Shown here: piece by piece, positions 1-7,142 of the stretch | How positions within the stretch are numbered: the stretch's first letter is position 1 | Layout: each line of letters opens with the position of its first letter | DNA from: DASWIP01 sp036397635 | Lineage (GTDB): Bacteria; Actinomycetota; AC-67 | NCBI GenBank assembly: GCA_036397635.1 | Contig: DASWIP010000112.1 | Coordinates: 1-18,249, forward strand | Reading direction: 5' to 3' | Length of the DNA stretch: 18,249 bases | The notes under the pieces: model-generated | What the model was told of the DNA's origin: nothing | Database searches by the model: none | Seen by the model: the letters and a program-made list of their open reading frames with translations, nothing else | Made by a program: the position numbers and the translations under genes

Positions 1-1158
1 ATCCGCGCCGGTGAACCCGGGCGTCCGACGCGCGAGCACACCCAGGTCGACGCCGTCGGCGAGCGGTTTACCGCGCGCGTGAACGTGCAGGATCGCCTCA
101 CGGCCGCGCAGATCGGGCCGGTCCACCACGATCTGACGGTCGAAGCGCCCCGGCCGCAACAGGGCGGGGTCGAGGATGTCCGGGCGGTTCGTGCCGGCCA
201 TGATGATCACGCCGGTCCTAGTGTCGAATCCGTCCATCTCGACCAGCAACTGGTTCAGCGTCTGCTCGCGCTCGTCGTGGCCACCGCCCAGGCCGGCACC
301 GCGCTGGCGGCCGACCGCGTCGATCTCATCGATGAACACGATCGCCGGCGCGTTGCTCTTTGCCTGCTCGAACAGGTCGCGGACGCGCGCGGCGCCCACA
401 CCGACGAACATCTCGACGAAGTCCGAGCCCGAGATCGCGTAGAAGGGGACGCCGGCCTCACCGGCAACCGCGCGCGCGAGCAGCGTCTTGCCGGACCCGG
501 GGGGCCCGTACAACAGCACGCCTTTGGGGATCTTGGCGCCGACCGCCTGGAACTTGGCGGGGTTCTCGAGGAAGTCCTTGACCTCGGTCAGCTCCTCGAT
601 CGCCTCGTCAACGCCGGCGACGTCCTTGAACGAGACTTTGGGCTGGTCTTTGGTCACCAACTTGGCCCGCGACTTGCCGAAGTTCATGACCCGGTTCCCA
701 CCCGACTGGGAGTTGTTGAAGAACCAGATCAGCAACCCGGCGAACAGCAGGAACGGCAAGAACCCGACCAGCGCGTTGAGCCAAGAGTTGCCCTGCTGCG
801 GATCGATATCGACCTTGACCTTGGCCTCGGTCAGCTGCGCGACCAGCTCGTCCTCGAACTCGGGGGGGAAAGCCACGCGATACACGCTGCCGTCCGAGAG
901 CTCGCCCTTGATGACCTGATCGCGCAAGAGGAAGTTTGCCGTCTTGATCCCGCCCTCGGCGATACGATCCTGATACTCGGTGAGGTCGAGCTCCTGCGAG
1001 TCGGTGGGCGCGCGCAGGGCGTTCAGGAAGACGAACAGCAGCAGCCCGAGCACGACGAGATACAGTCCCGGCCCACGCAGCCAGCGCGCCCACGGCGACA
1101 TCGGCGGCTTGGAGGACTGACGATCCTTACCCGGCGACGGGCGTTTGGCGGCCGGCAT
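1..1158 (-). CDS. ftsH: ATP-dependent zinc metalloprotease FtsH (3' part cut by window edge)
   Basis: Membrane-anchored AAA+ protease that unfolds and degrades membrane and regulatory proteins. The first 386 residues are present. A cytoplasmic start is followed by a membrane segment at about 31-48, an extracytoplasmic FtsH_ext domain (about 50-125) and a second membrane segment (about 127-147). The AAA module follows: Walker A GPPGSGKT at 218-225, pore loop around F251-V252-G253, Walker B VFIDEID at 274-280, and the second region of homology with arginine fingers R335 and R338 in LLRPGRFDRQ. The frame runs off base 1 after GFTGAD, so the HEXGH zinc site lies outside the window. The ATG at 1158 is chosen because GAGGAG sits 4 nt upstream. 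It is the last visible gene of the minus-strand run containing tilS and hpt, a common bacterial arrangement. Identity is certain; only the protease domain is unseen. Confidence 0.98.
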   Translation of the reverse strand, partial: MPAAKRPSPGKDRQSSKPPMSPWARWLRGPGLYLVVLGLLLFVFLNALRAPTDSQELDLTEYQDRIAEGGIKTANFLLRDQVIKGELSDGSVYRVAFPPEFEDELVAQLTEAKVKVDIDPQQGNSWLNALVGFLPFLLFAGLLIWFFNNSQSGGNRVMNFGKSRAKLVTKDQPKVSFKDVAGVDEAIEELTEVKDFLENPAKFQAVGAKIPKGVLLYGPPGSGKTLLARAVAGEAGVPFYAISGSDFVEMFVGVGAARVRDLFEQAKSNAPAIVFIDEIDAVGRQRGAGLGGGHDEREQTLNQLLVEMDGFDTRTGVIIMAGTNRPDILDPALLRPGRFDRQIVVDRPDLRGREAILHVHARGKPLADGVDLGVLARRTPGFTGAD

Positions 1159-1265
1159 ACTCTCCTCTGTTGGTTCCTTAAACTCTATCGTTCCCCTTGG
1201 CGCGCTGCCTGAGGCCTTCTCAGCGCAAACACGGGATCACGGTCCTGACCTGGGGGAACGAAAGG
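1159..1265 (-). promoter_or_regulatory. ftsH upstream region: possible own promoter and hairpin
   Basis: This 107-bp gap is unusually long for the run of minus-strand genes in which it sits. Reading on the minus strand it holds a hairpin (stem GCGCTG/CAGCGC at 1202-1207 and 1221-1226, with an alternative CTGAG/CTCAG pairing). It then has a TANNNT-type -10 candidate TAGAGT at 1187-1182, followed by about 23 nt with a GAGGAG ribosome site before the ATG. I see no convincing -35 box. It suggests ftsH can be transcribed separately from hpt, but this is inference. Confidence 0.35.
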
Positions 1266-1532
1266 CTAGGCCCGGCCGTGAACGGTGAGCCGGACGCCTT
1301 GCCCATCCCTGAGGCCGAGCGCGCGCACGATGTCGATCGGGACCAGCAGTCCCGGCGCGTTGAGGGATCCGTGCAACTTGCCGGTGAACTCGGTGCCCCG
1401 CATGCTCGCGCGCACCGTCTCGCCCGGTTTGAGGCCGAGGTCACGGACGACGGTCTCGTCGATCGGGACCTTCCCGTAATGATTCTGGTTGTGGACCGAG
1501 AAGGTCAGCGTTGCGCGGAACGTCCTGGGCAC
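1266..1532 (-). CDS. Small protein with internal duplication, DUF1905/AbrB-like
   Basis: An 88-residue protein of uncertain family. The GTG start at 1532 is supported by a GGTGGAGG ribosome site just upstream; longer in-frame starts lie inside hpt and are rejected. Two halves repeat one pattern: VPIDETVVRDLGLKPGETVR at about 22-41 and VPID-IVRALGLRDGQGVR at about 64-81. Each reads as a short strand, a helix ending LGL, a PGE/DGQ turn and a strand. This resembles a swapped-hairpin AbrB-type unit or the DUF1905 beta-barrel (which often starts TFRA-, as here). No catalytic motif is visible. It begins 11 nt after the hpt stop and precedes ftsH. It could be a DNA- or ligand-binding protein, but function is unknown. 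The coding call is good; the family call is weak. Confidence 0.7.
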   Translation of the reverse strand: MPRTFRATLTFSVHNQNHYGKVPIDETVVRDLGLKPGETVRASMRGTEFTGKLHGSLNAPGLLVPIDIVRALGLRDGQGVRLTVHGRA

Positions 1533-1543
1533 CCGGCCTCCAC

Positions 1544-2095
1544 CTATCCCTCGGCGTACACCTGGGGCTTGAGTGTACCCACGTAGGGAAGGTTGCGGTA
1601 GCGCTGCGCGTAGTCCAGGCCGTAGCCCACTACGAACGTCGGCGGGATCGCGAAGCCGTGATATCGGATGTCCAGCTCGACCTCCTGGACCTCGGGTTTG
1701 GTGAGCAGCGCGCAGATCTCCAGACTCGCCGGCCGCCGCTGGCGGAGGTTGCGCAGCAGGTAGGACAGGGTGAGCCCCGAGTCGACGATGTCCTCGACGA
1801 TCAACACGTTTCGGCCCGTGATCTCGAGGTCGAGGTCCTTGAGTATCCGAACGACGCCGCTGGTGCGCGTCGACGAGCCGTAGCTGGACACTGCCATGAA
1901 ATCGAACTCGGCGGGGATCGAGATCGCGCGAGCCAGGTCCGCCATCAGGATGTATGCGCCCTTGAGGACCCCCACGAGCAGCAGATCCGAGCCGCGGTAC
2001 TCCTCGGAGATCCGCTTGCCCAGCTCGGCGACCTTGTCCTGGATCTGATCCTCGGTGATCAGGATCTCCTGGATGTCCGGGTTGAACTCGGCCAC
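1544..2095 (-). CDS. hpt: Hypoxanthine(-guanine) phosphoribosyltransferase
   Basis: Purine-salvage enzyme that joins hypoxanthine or guanine to PRPP, giving IMP or GMP and pyrophosphate in the cytoplasm. The 183-residue length is normal. The PRPP-binding signature VLIVEDIVDSGLTL is at 97-110, with the paired acidic residues E101-D102. The pyrophosphate loop VLKGAY is at 43-48, the flexible-loop region with SSYGSST at 70-76, and the C-terminal purine-pocket part GYGLDYAQRYRNLPYVG at about 157-173. The GTG at 2095 is chosen because GGAGGAGG lies 7 nt upstream, inside the end of tilS; the gap to the tilS stop is 2 nt, indicating translational coupling. The tilS-hpt-ftsH order is widespread, and in Bacillus TilS and HprT are reported to act together on ftsH expression. 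Whether that applies here is unknown. Confidence 0.97.
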   Translation of the reverse strand: MAEFNPDIQEILITEDQIQDKVAELGKRISEEYRGSDLLLVGVLKGAYILMADLARAISIPAEFDFMAVSSYGSSTRTSGVVRILKDLDLEITGRNVLIVEDIVDSGLTLSYLLRNLRQRRPASLEICALLTKPEVQEVELDIRYHGFAIPPTFVVGYGLDYAQRYRNLPYVGTLKPQVYAEG

Positions 2096-2097
2096 CG

Positions 2098-3495
2098 CTA
2101 CGCCTCCTCCATCGCGAGCCAGAGCACACGCCGCGTGTCGGGCCGGATCTTCGCACGGTCGTCGGGACGGTACCCCACCAACCAGACGATCTCTCCGTCC
2201 GCGCCCACCACCAGCGGCACCTCGCCTCGTCCCTCTACCGGCACCTTCTGGTCCGTGAAGAAGTCGCCGACCTTCTTCTGCCGCGTCATCCCGATCGGCC
2301 TGAATCGGTCGCCCGGACGCACGCGACGCACACGGAGAGGGAAGGCGATCCGGTCCGCGTCGAGCACACAGATGCGCCGGCCGTCCGGCCATCCCTCAGG
2401 CCGGTCCGACGACATCCAGGAACGCGCGCGCAAGCCCCACGGGGGAAGGTCCGTCTCGCCCGGCACGAGCAGCTCGACGGTCGCGGGCGCCTGCGGAGAA
2501 GGCGCACGTCCGATGAGCAGGAAACCATATCCCCGGCGCGCATTCAAAGGTCCGGGGAGCGCGATGCGCTGGCCGGTCGATCCCTCGAGCGCCAGCAGCC
2601 GCACGGATTCGGTCAACTCATGCGAGAGCGACGCGCCCGCGCGCGCGGCCAGACGCCGGATCGCGCGCCGCTGCAACGCGACCGGCAGCGCCCCGAGCAG
2701 CTCCACCGACAGGCCGAGCGCCCCCTCAACCCCCTCGGGATCGCCGGCCTCGCCCAGCCCGGCTTCCATCACCTCGTCCTCGGCCGCCATCACGTCGGCC
2801 AGGCGGGCGAGCGTCTCCGGCAGGCGGGCGTTGATGGTCGAGCTCAGCGCCGGGATCGTCTCCCGGCGGATCACGTTGCGCAGGTAGTCGGCCTGCTCGT
2901 TGGTGGGGTCGAGCCGGGGGCGCAGCCGGAGCACCCGGCAGAACGCCTCAGTCTGCGCGCGTCTGACGTCGAGCAGCGGACGCACGTAGGGACCGCGGGC
3001 CGCCGGGATCCCGGCGAGGCCGCGCGGCCCTGCGCCGGTCAGCACCCGCATCAGAACGGTCTCGGCCTGATCGTCGAGCGTGTGGCCGGTCGCGATGCGG
3101 TCGGCGCCAACGGCCGCGGCCGTCTCCTCCAGGAAGCCCAGGCGCATCTCCCGCGCCGCCTCCTCGGGTGAGGTGCCGCGCGGCCGCTGCGGGGCCTCCG
3201 CCGCCCGCACCGTGGCCGGGAGCCCGAGGCGGGCGGCCTGGCGCGACACGAACGCCGCATCCGCAGCCGAGCCCTCGCGCAGCCGATGGTCGAGATGCGC
3301 CACGTGGAGCTCGAGGCCGTACTCATCGGCCAGCCGGTGCAAGGCGTGCAGCATGGCCAGCGAATCCGGTCCCCCGGACACCGCGGCGACCACGGACTCG
3401 CCCCCCTTCAGCAGCCCGCGGCGGGCGATCGTCCGGCGCATCGTCGCGAGCAGCGCGGCCACCGCCCGCGGTTGCCGCGCGCCGGCGGGGTTCAT
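2098..3495 (-). CDS. tilS: tRNA(Ile)-lysidine synthetase
   Basis: Essential enzyme that ligates lysine to C34 of the tRNA-Ile CAU anticodon using ATP, switching it from Met to Ile. In the 465-residue product the N-terminal PP-loop motif is SGGPDS at 40-45, followed by AHLDHRLR at 66-73, GHTLDDQAET at 137-146 and the RNVIRRETIP segment at about 206-215. A helical middle domain and the C-terminal TilS domain follow (FPLRVRRVRPGDRFRPIG...QKKVGDFFTDQKVP, near 375-420), so this is a full-length three-domain type. The ATG at 3495 overlaps the TGA of the upstream metalloprotease gene as ATGA. An in-frame start 7 codons earlier lies within that gene and is less likely. Strongly coupled to both neighbours. 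Confidence 0.97.
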   Translation of the reverse strand: MNPAGARQPRAVAALLATMRRTIARRGLLKGGESVVAAVSGGPDSLAMLHALHRLADEYGLELHVAHLDHRLREGSAADAAFVSRQAARLGLPATVRAAEAPQRPRGTSPEEAAREMRLGFLEETAAAVGADRIATGHTLDDQAETVLMRVLTGAGPRGLAGIPAARGPYVRPLLDVRRAQTEAFCRVLRLRPRLDPTNEQADYLRNVIRRETIPALSSTINARLPETLARLADVMAAEDEVMEAGLGEAGDPEGVEGALGLSVELLGALPVALQRRAIRRLAARAGASLSHELTESVRLLALEGSTGQRIALPGPLNARRGYGFLLIGRAPSPQAPATVELLVPGETDLPPWGLRARSWMSSDRPEGWPDGRRICVLDADRIAFPLRVRRVRPGDRFRPIGMTRQKKVGDFFTDQKVPVEGRGEVPLVVGADGEIVWLVGYRPDDRAKIRPDTRRVLWLAMEEA

Positions 3496-4538
3496 CCGCC
3501 GATCCGCGCGAGCCAAGCATCTGTATCGCGCAGGTCCTGCAGCGTCGGGAGGTTCTCCTCCCGATCCCAGATCTTGTTCAGCGTGTCCATGCCGGCGCGG
3601 TCGGCTACCTCGTTCATGAACCGCTCGCCGAGCGAGTACTGCTCGAGCTTCATCTCCATGCCGATCACGCGTTGGAACGCTCGCTCGGCGCCGCCGACGC
3701 CGTGACGCCGGTTCTCGACCGCTTGGTGCATGCGTTCGAACGTCGGGATGCGCTCACGACCGAGACGATTCATCACGAACGTGCCGTGCCCCTCGACAAC
3801 CGTCATCAGCGCCTGCATCTCGCCGACGAGCTCGCGCTGCTCGTCGGACATCAGCATCGTCATCACGTCCGCCGTGCGCCATGCACGCGGTCCACCGAGC
3901 AGCAGGTCTTTGCCGCGCTGCAGGACGCGACGCAGTCGCTCGGGATCCAGCTCCATCGAATCGACCGAGCGCATGATCAGCGAGCGAACCTTCTCGCGCA
4001 GCCACGGCACGCCGGCGAACTGCGTGCGGTGCGTGATCTCGTGCAGCGCGATCCACAAACGGAAGTCGGCCGGCTTCAGGTGCAGGCGACGCTCGGCTTC
4101 CACGACGTTCGGGCCGACGTAATAGACGCGTCCACCGGCCTCGGTCGCGAGCACCAGGTCGTACTGCCCGAGCACCTTCTTCGACAGGTACCCGAGCAGC
4201 ACGCCGAGCTGCACGCCGACCGCGCCGGCGGTGACGCGGCGGCCGATGCGTCCGGGCTTGATGCTCTCGGCCAAGCGGTCGGCCAGCGGTCCCACCAGGG
4301 AGGCGAAGCTATCGAGGTTCGCACGCACCCACCCATCGCGGTCCAGCACGACAGGTTCCGGCGCCGGCTCGTCCGGCGCGAGACCGGTGAACGAACGCAC
4401 GAGCTCGTCGGAAACGGCGGTCAGCTCTCGGAAGTCGGACCGGACGCGCCCGCGCAATTGGGGCGATGTCTCGGGACCGGGGCCGGCGACGACGCCGGCG
4501 ACGCGGCGTGCGATCGACCAGTCGATGACGTCTGCCAT
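3492..4538 (-). CDS. Zincin-2 family (DUF2342) putative zinc metalloprotease
   Basis: A 348-residue protein matching the actinobacterial zinc-dependent metalloprotease family once annotated as 'coenzyme F420 biosynthesis associated'. The zinc motif HEITH is at 166-170 in LWIALHEITHRTQF. VVEGHG at 247-252 could supply the third ligand, probably E249. N-terminal features include DWSIARRVAG and the RRVTAGAVGVQLGVLLGYLS segment (100-119), which may be membrane-associated. There is no signal peptide. No substrate is established for the family, and nothing else here supports a link to F420 synthesis by itself. The ATG at 4538 has no Shine-Dalgarno sequence but has TAGGTT 6 nt upstream, suggesting leaderless initiation. 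It couples to tilS through ATGA. This placement upstream of tilS-hpt-ftsH recurs in actinobacteria. Confidence 0.92.
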   Translation of the reverse strand: MADVIDWSIARRVAGVVAGPGPETSPQLRGRVRSDFRELTAVSDELVRSFTGLAPDEPAPEPVVLDRDGWVRANLDSFASLVGPLADRLAESIKPGRIGRRVTAGAVGVQLGVLLGYLSKKVLGQYDLVLATEAGGRVYYVGPNVVEAERRLHLKPADFRLWIALHEITHRTQFAGVPWLREKVRSLIMRSVDSMELDPERLRRVLQRGKDLLLGGPRAWRTADVMTMLMSDEQRELVGEMQALMTVVEGHGTFVMNRLGRERIPTFERMHQAVENRRHGVGGAERAFQRVIGMEMKLEQYSLGERFMNEVADRAGMDTLNKIWDREENLPTLQDLRDTDAWLARIGG

Positions 4539-4544
4539 GCGAGC

Positions 4545-4550
4545 AACCTA
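4545..4550 (-). promoter_or_regulatory. -10 element for leaderless metalloprotease-tilS-hpt transcript
   Basis: On the minus strand TAGGTT (TANNNT) ends 6 nt before the ATG at 4538, in the 34-bp gap behind the upstream gene. There is no usable ribosome site closer to the start. The spacing puts the transcription start at or next to the A of ATG. No clear -35 box is seen. Confidence 0.5.
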
Positions 4551-4572
4551 CCTCGCCCGCCCGAGCAGCGCC

Positions 4573-4872
4573 TCACTCCTTCTTGACCGGCGCTCCCTGC
4601 GGATGGCCCATGCGATGCTCGACCCGGTCGAATCCCTTGCTCTGGATCATGTAGCCCAAGCCGAGCGCGCCGAGCGTGAGCACCGCCAGCCCGACCCCCG
4701 CGTACGCGACACAGCGATGCCAGGGGGCGCAGTATCCGCCCGCTTCGGCCGGCGTCGGCTTGATCGGCGGTTCTGGCGACCCCGTCTGCGCCAGCGCCGG
4801 CGTCGCGAGCACGAACAGCAACGCGACGCTCAGCAGCGCCGCACGAACGAACGAACGGGCTCGATGGCTCAT
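4573..4872 (-). CDS. Small exported/membrane protein of unknown function
   Basis: A 99-residue protein I do not recognise. Residues 1-28 form a classical signal peptide: a basic start MSHRARSFVR, a hydrophobic core to about 23, and a cleavage motif ATPALA before QT. A proline-rich stretch (PEPPIKPTPAE) follows, then CAPWHRC with cysteines 48 and 54, a transmembrane helix at about 55-76, and a short charged tail ending PVKKE. The predicted mature form is a one-span protein with a small outside segment and an inside tail. The ATG at 4872 has TACCAT 9 nt upstream rather than a ribosome site. The gene ends 34 nt before the metalloprotease start on the same strand, so co-transcription is plausible. 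Composition and signal peptide make it a credible gene. Confidence 0.75.
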   Translation of the reverse strand: MSHRARSFVRAALLSVALLFVLATPALAQTGSPEPPIKPTPAEAGGYCAPWHRCVAYAGVGLAVLTLGALGLGYMIQSKGFDRVEHRMGHPQGAPVKKE

Positions 4873-4881
4873 GGTTGCGAG

Positions 4882-4887
4882 ATGGTA
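4882..4887 (-). promoter_or_regulatory. -10 candidate for the small exported protein gene
   Basis: Minus-strand TACCAT lies 9 nt before the ATG at 4872, and no Shine-Dalgarno sequence is present. It implies a leaderless or very short-leader mRNA. The rest of the 4873-5072 interval shows no other gene. Confidence 0.35.
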
Positions 4888-5031
4888 CCACGAGTGTTTC
4901 CGCAGGTCGCGCCCCCGTTGACTCCCGCGTCAGCGCCTCTATCCCCGCTTTCGTTCGTTCTCCCGGCAGGAAAACGCGCTCGACCGGCAGGAAGGCCGAG
5001 CCACGGTGTGTAACTATTGCTAATCGGGTGA

Positions 5032-5037
5032 TAAACT
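5032..5037 (+). promoter_or_regulatory. Candidate -10 element of the whiB promoter
   Basis: An unusually AT-rich patch at about 5010-5040 contains TAAACT (TANNNT) 35 nt before the whiB ATG. It would give a leader of roughly 28 nt that includes the AGAAGGAG ribosome site. No -35 box at standard spacing is convincing, so the sigma factor cannot be named. Confidence 0.4.
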
Positions 5038-5072
5038 AGAGCAAGCAGCCTCCCCGAGAAGGAGCGACACAT

Positions 5073-5342
5073 ATGGACGATCCCCGCGGCCTCTGGCAAC
5101 AGCAAGCGCTGTGCCGTGGCGTGGAGCCCGAGGTCTTCTTTCCGATCTCCGAGGAAGATGCCTGGCGGGCCAAGGAGATCTGTGCAGCCTGCATGGTGCG
5201 CGAGGAGTGTCTCGCGTACTCGCTGACCCGGCGTGAGCGATACGGCGTGTGGGGCGGCGTCACGGAGAAGGAGCGCCAAGACCTGTTGCGGCGCGGCGCC
5301 GCTCAGCGCGTCATGGCCGGCTCGTTGAAAGACGCAGGCTAG
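5073..5342 (+). CDS. WhiB-family [4Fe-4S] transcriptional regulator
   Basis: An 89-residue Wbl protein, a family confined to actinobacteria (and their phages). These proteins bind an oxygen- and NO-sensitive 4Fe-4S cluster and usually act with the principal sigma factor. The four cluster cysteines are C14, C37, C40 and C46 (C-X22-C-X2-C-X5-C). The G(V/I)WGG turn is GVWGG at 58-62, followed by a basic helix (EKERQDLLRRGAAQR) typical of the DNA-binding end. AGAAGGAG sits 8 nt before the ATG. The short length fits WhiB1/WhiB2-like members, but I cannot assign the subtype from sequence. It is monocistronic, ending in a strong hairpin, and transcribed away from the metalloprotease cluster. Confidence 0.96.
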   Translation: MDDPRGLWQQQALCRGVEPEVFFPISEEDAWRAKEICAACMVREECLAYSLTRRERYGVWGGVTEKERQDLLRRGAAQRVMAGSLKDAG

Positions 5343-5360
5343 ACGACAACGTTTCATCGT

Positions 5361-5390
5361 ACGAGCCCGCGATGATCGCGGGCTCGTCGT
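5361..5390. terminator. Hairpin terminator between whiB and tRNA-Thr, probably bidirectional
   Basis: A perfect 12-bp stem (ACGAGCCCGCGA at 5361-5372 and its complement at 5376-5387) with a 3-nt loop starts 19 nt after the whiB stop. It is followed by CGTCTTTC, a weak T-rich tract. The tRNA gene on the other strand ends 17 nt away and runs into the same hairpin, though without a T tract on that side. Confidence 0.8.
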
Positions 5391-5404
5391 CTTTCAGAGG
5401 TGTG

Positions 5405-5476
5405 AGCCGGAGAGGGGATTCGAACCCCTGGCCCTTCGATTACGAATCGAAAGCTCTACCACTGAGCTACTCCGGC
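5405..5476 (-). tRNA. tRNA-Thr (anticodon CGU)
   Basis: A complete cloverleaf on the minus strand: acceptor GCCGGAG/CTCCGGC, D-arm GCTC-AGTGGTA-GAGC, anticodon stem TTCGA/TCGAA with loop TTCGTAA, and T-arm AGGGG-TTCGAAT-CCCCT. The anticodon CGT at positions 34-36 reads ACG, threonine. The discriminator base is T and the 3' CCA is not encoded. It lies 32 bp downstream of the cyclic-nucleotide-binding gene on the same strand; I see no separate promoter, which may lie within that gene's 3' end. Confidence 0.97.
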
Positions 5477-5508
5477 GGCCTGCCTATCCTACCAAGGCGG
5501 CCGCGGGC

Positions 5509-5955
5509 TCACGGCTCCGTTCGATCTCTCGCGATCAGCAGGCGCCGCCGTTCCTCCTCGAGGATCCGCAGGGCGACCCGCGGATTACGAACCAGCATCG
5601 GCCGGAAGAACGAGCGCAGGATCCCGAGGCACGTTGTCTGCTCGGCGGCCACCACCGTCGCCATGCGCAGCTGCCCCTCGAGCAGCGAGATCTCGCCGAA
5701 GAAGTCGCCCGGCACCAGTTGATCGACTTCGACGTCCCCGCGAAGCACGCGCGCGCGGCCGGCGAGCACGAGATAGAACCCGAGGCCCTCCTCGCCTTCG
5801 GGAACGATCACGTCGGCCGCGCGGAACGTCAGCAGGTGCGAGCGCTCGGCGATCTCGTGGAGCTCCTCGGACGGCGCGCCGGCGAGCAGCGGAACGCGCT
5901 CGAGCGCGCGCACCCGATCGGAGACGTCCAGAGCGATGATCCGCTTCGCGTTCAC
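5509..5955 (-). CDS. Stand-alone cyclic nucleotide-binding (CNB/CAP-like) domain protein
   Basis: A 148-residue protein made almost entirely of one CNB domain. The start LERVPLLAGAPSEELHEIA (about 18-36) is the usual N-terminal helix. The phosphate-binding cassette is PGDFFGEISLLEGQLRMATV at 82-101, keeping E88 and R97, which contact the ribose-phosphate in cAMP-binding relatives, so ligand binding is plausible. There is no C-terminal helix-turn-helix, kinase or channel, only a basic helical tail (ILEEERRRLLIARDR), so it is probably a sensor or adaptor rather than a transcription factor. The GTG at 5955 has only a weak GAAGGG site. It begins 35 nt after the holB stop and is probably the last gene of the tmk-holB operon. 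The ligand (cAMP, cGMP or other) and partner are unknown. Confidence 0.9.
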   Translation of the reverse strand: MNAKRIIALDVSDRVRALERVPLLAGAPSEELHEIAERSHLLTFRAADVIVPEGEEGLGFYLVLAGRARVLRGDVEVDQLVPGDFFGEISLLEGQLRMATVVAAEQTTCLGILRSFFRPMLVRNPRVALRILEEERRRLLIARDRTEP

Positions 5956-5990
5956 GTTGATACCCTTCGACGCACGGTGGGGTTCCCCTT

Positions 5991-7142
5991 CTACGCGGTC
6001 CGTCGCGCGCGCGGCGTCGCCAGCTCCATGAACAGTGCCTCGAGCGCGAGAACCGGCTGGACGTTACGCGCCAGCGAGCGTCGTACCGCCTCGATACGCC
6101 CGAGCGCCCACACCAGCCATGCGGGATCCGCAGCCGCCGCGGCCCGCGTCAGACGGTCGAGGATCTCGACGTTGACGATCACATCTCCCGGCGCACCCGA
6201 TCCCACCAGCAGCACGTCGCGGTAGAAGGACGCCACATCGTCCAGCACCGAGCCGTACGCCTCGGTCTCCCGGCGCTTGACCTCGCGCTTGTGCCGCTCC
6301 TCGAGCCGCTTGCGGGACGCCGCGGAACCGCGCCCGTCACCGAACACCTCGGCGAAGCGCGCGACCTCTTCCTTGTGACCGGCCGCGAGCATCTCGCCTG
6401 CGGCCTTCGCCTCCGCCGCGGCCTCGACCCCCAGCCTCACCGCCTCCGCCGCGCCGCCCCGCACCAGGCGGCCGGCGATCTCCAGGTGTGCGCGCCGCCG
6501 CTCCGGCGCCTCGGGATCCTTCACGAAGCGCAGCGCGCGCGACAGGTTCCCGGCAGTGCGCGCGGCCCACGAGGCGAGCTCGGCGGGTGCGTCGTGCTGC
6601 TCGCGCAAGATCCGCTCGATCTCGACGGGCGACAGCGGCTTGAAGTCCACGCGACGACAGCGCGAGACGATCGTCTCGGGCATGTCCTCGGGCGATCCGG
6701 TCACCAGCACGAACGCCACGTCCGCCGGCGGCTCCTCAAGCACTTTGAGCAACGCGTTCGCGGCCGCCGGGTTCAGACGATGCGCATCCTCGATCACGAA
6801 GACCTTCGCCTGTCCTTCCATCGCCGACCGGTGCGCCGCCTGACGCAGCTCGCGCACCTGGTCGACCAGGATCTGCGCGCCTTGCGGTGCGATCAGCTGC
6901 ACGTCCGGGTGCGCGCGGCGCAGGACCCGGGCGCAGATCTCGCAGACGCCGCAGCCACCTTGCTCGCAGTTCAGCGACGCGGCGAGCGCATAGGCAGCCA
7001 GCTCGCGACCGACGCCCTGTGGTCCGGCGAACAGGTAGGCATGTCCGACCGCGCCCGAGGCGATCGCCTCACGCAGCTGCCGGACCGCAGCGTCCTGCCC
7101 GACCAGGCGCTGCCACATCGCCGGCAAGGCGCGCGCGCTCAT
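5991..7142 (-). CDS. holB: DNA polymerase III clamp-loader subunit delta'
   Basis: A 383-residue AAA+ protein of the replication clamp loader, which opens the beta sliding clamp with delta and tau/gamma. VGQDAAV (14-20) is followed by a degenerate P-loop GPQGVGRE (40-47, arginine in place of the catalytic lysine, expected for delta', which need not hydrolyse ATP). A four-cysteine zinc module follows (C59, C64, C67, C70; GCGVCEIC), then VFVIEDAHRLN (114-124), LLKVLEEPP (131-139) and the arginine-finger SRC (160-162). The C-terminal half is alanine-rich and helical. The ATG at 7142 overlaps the tmk stop as ATGA, so the longer open frame that continues into tmk is rejected. tmk-holB adjacency is typical. 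Confidence 0.95.
   Translation of the reverse strand: MSARALPAMWQRLVGQDAAVRQLREAIASGAVGHAYLFAGPQGVGRELAAYALAASLNCEQGGCGVCEICARVLRRAHPDVQLIAPQGAQILVDQVRELRQAAHRSAMEGQAKVFVIEDAHRLNPAAANALLKVLEEPPADVAFVLVTGSPEDMPETIVSRCRRVDFKPLSPVEIERILREQHDAPAELASWAARTAGNLSRALRFVKDPEAPERRRAHLEIAGRLVRGGAAEAVRLGVEAAAEAKAAGEMLAAGHKEEVARFAEVFGDGRGSAASRKRLEERHKREVKRRETEAYGSVLDDVASFYRDVLLVGSGAPGDVIVNVEILDRLTRAAAAADPAWLVWALGRIEAVRRSLARNVQPVLALEALFMELATPRARRTA

Noticed and set aside
79..1212. Long plus-strand open frame (377 codons) opposite ftsH
   Set aside because: It is antisense to an unmistakable FtsH; the protein is low in hydrophobic structure and rich in Arg/Asp/Gln, as typical for GC-rich shadow frames.
1511..4586. 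Long plus-strand open frames across hpt, tilS and the metalloprotease
   Set aside because: Antisense shadows of three well-identified genes; no domain recognisable in the translations.
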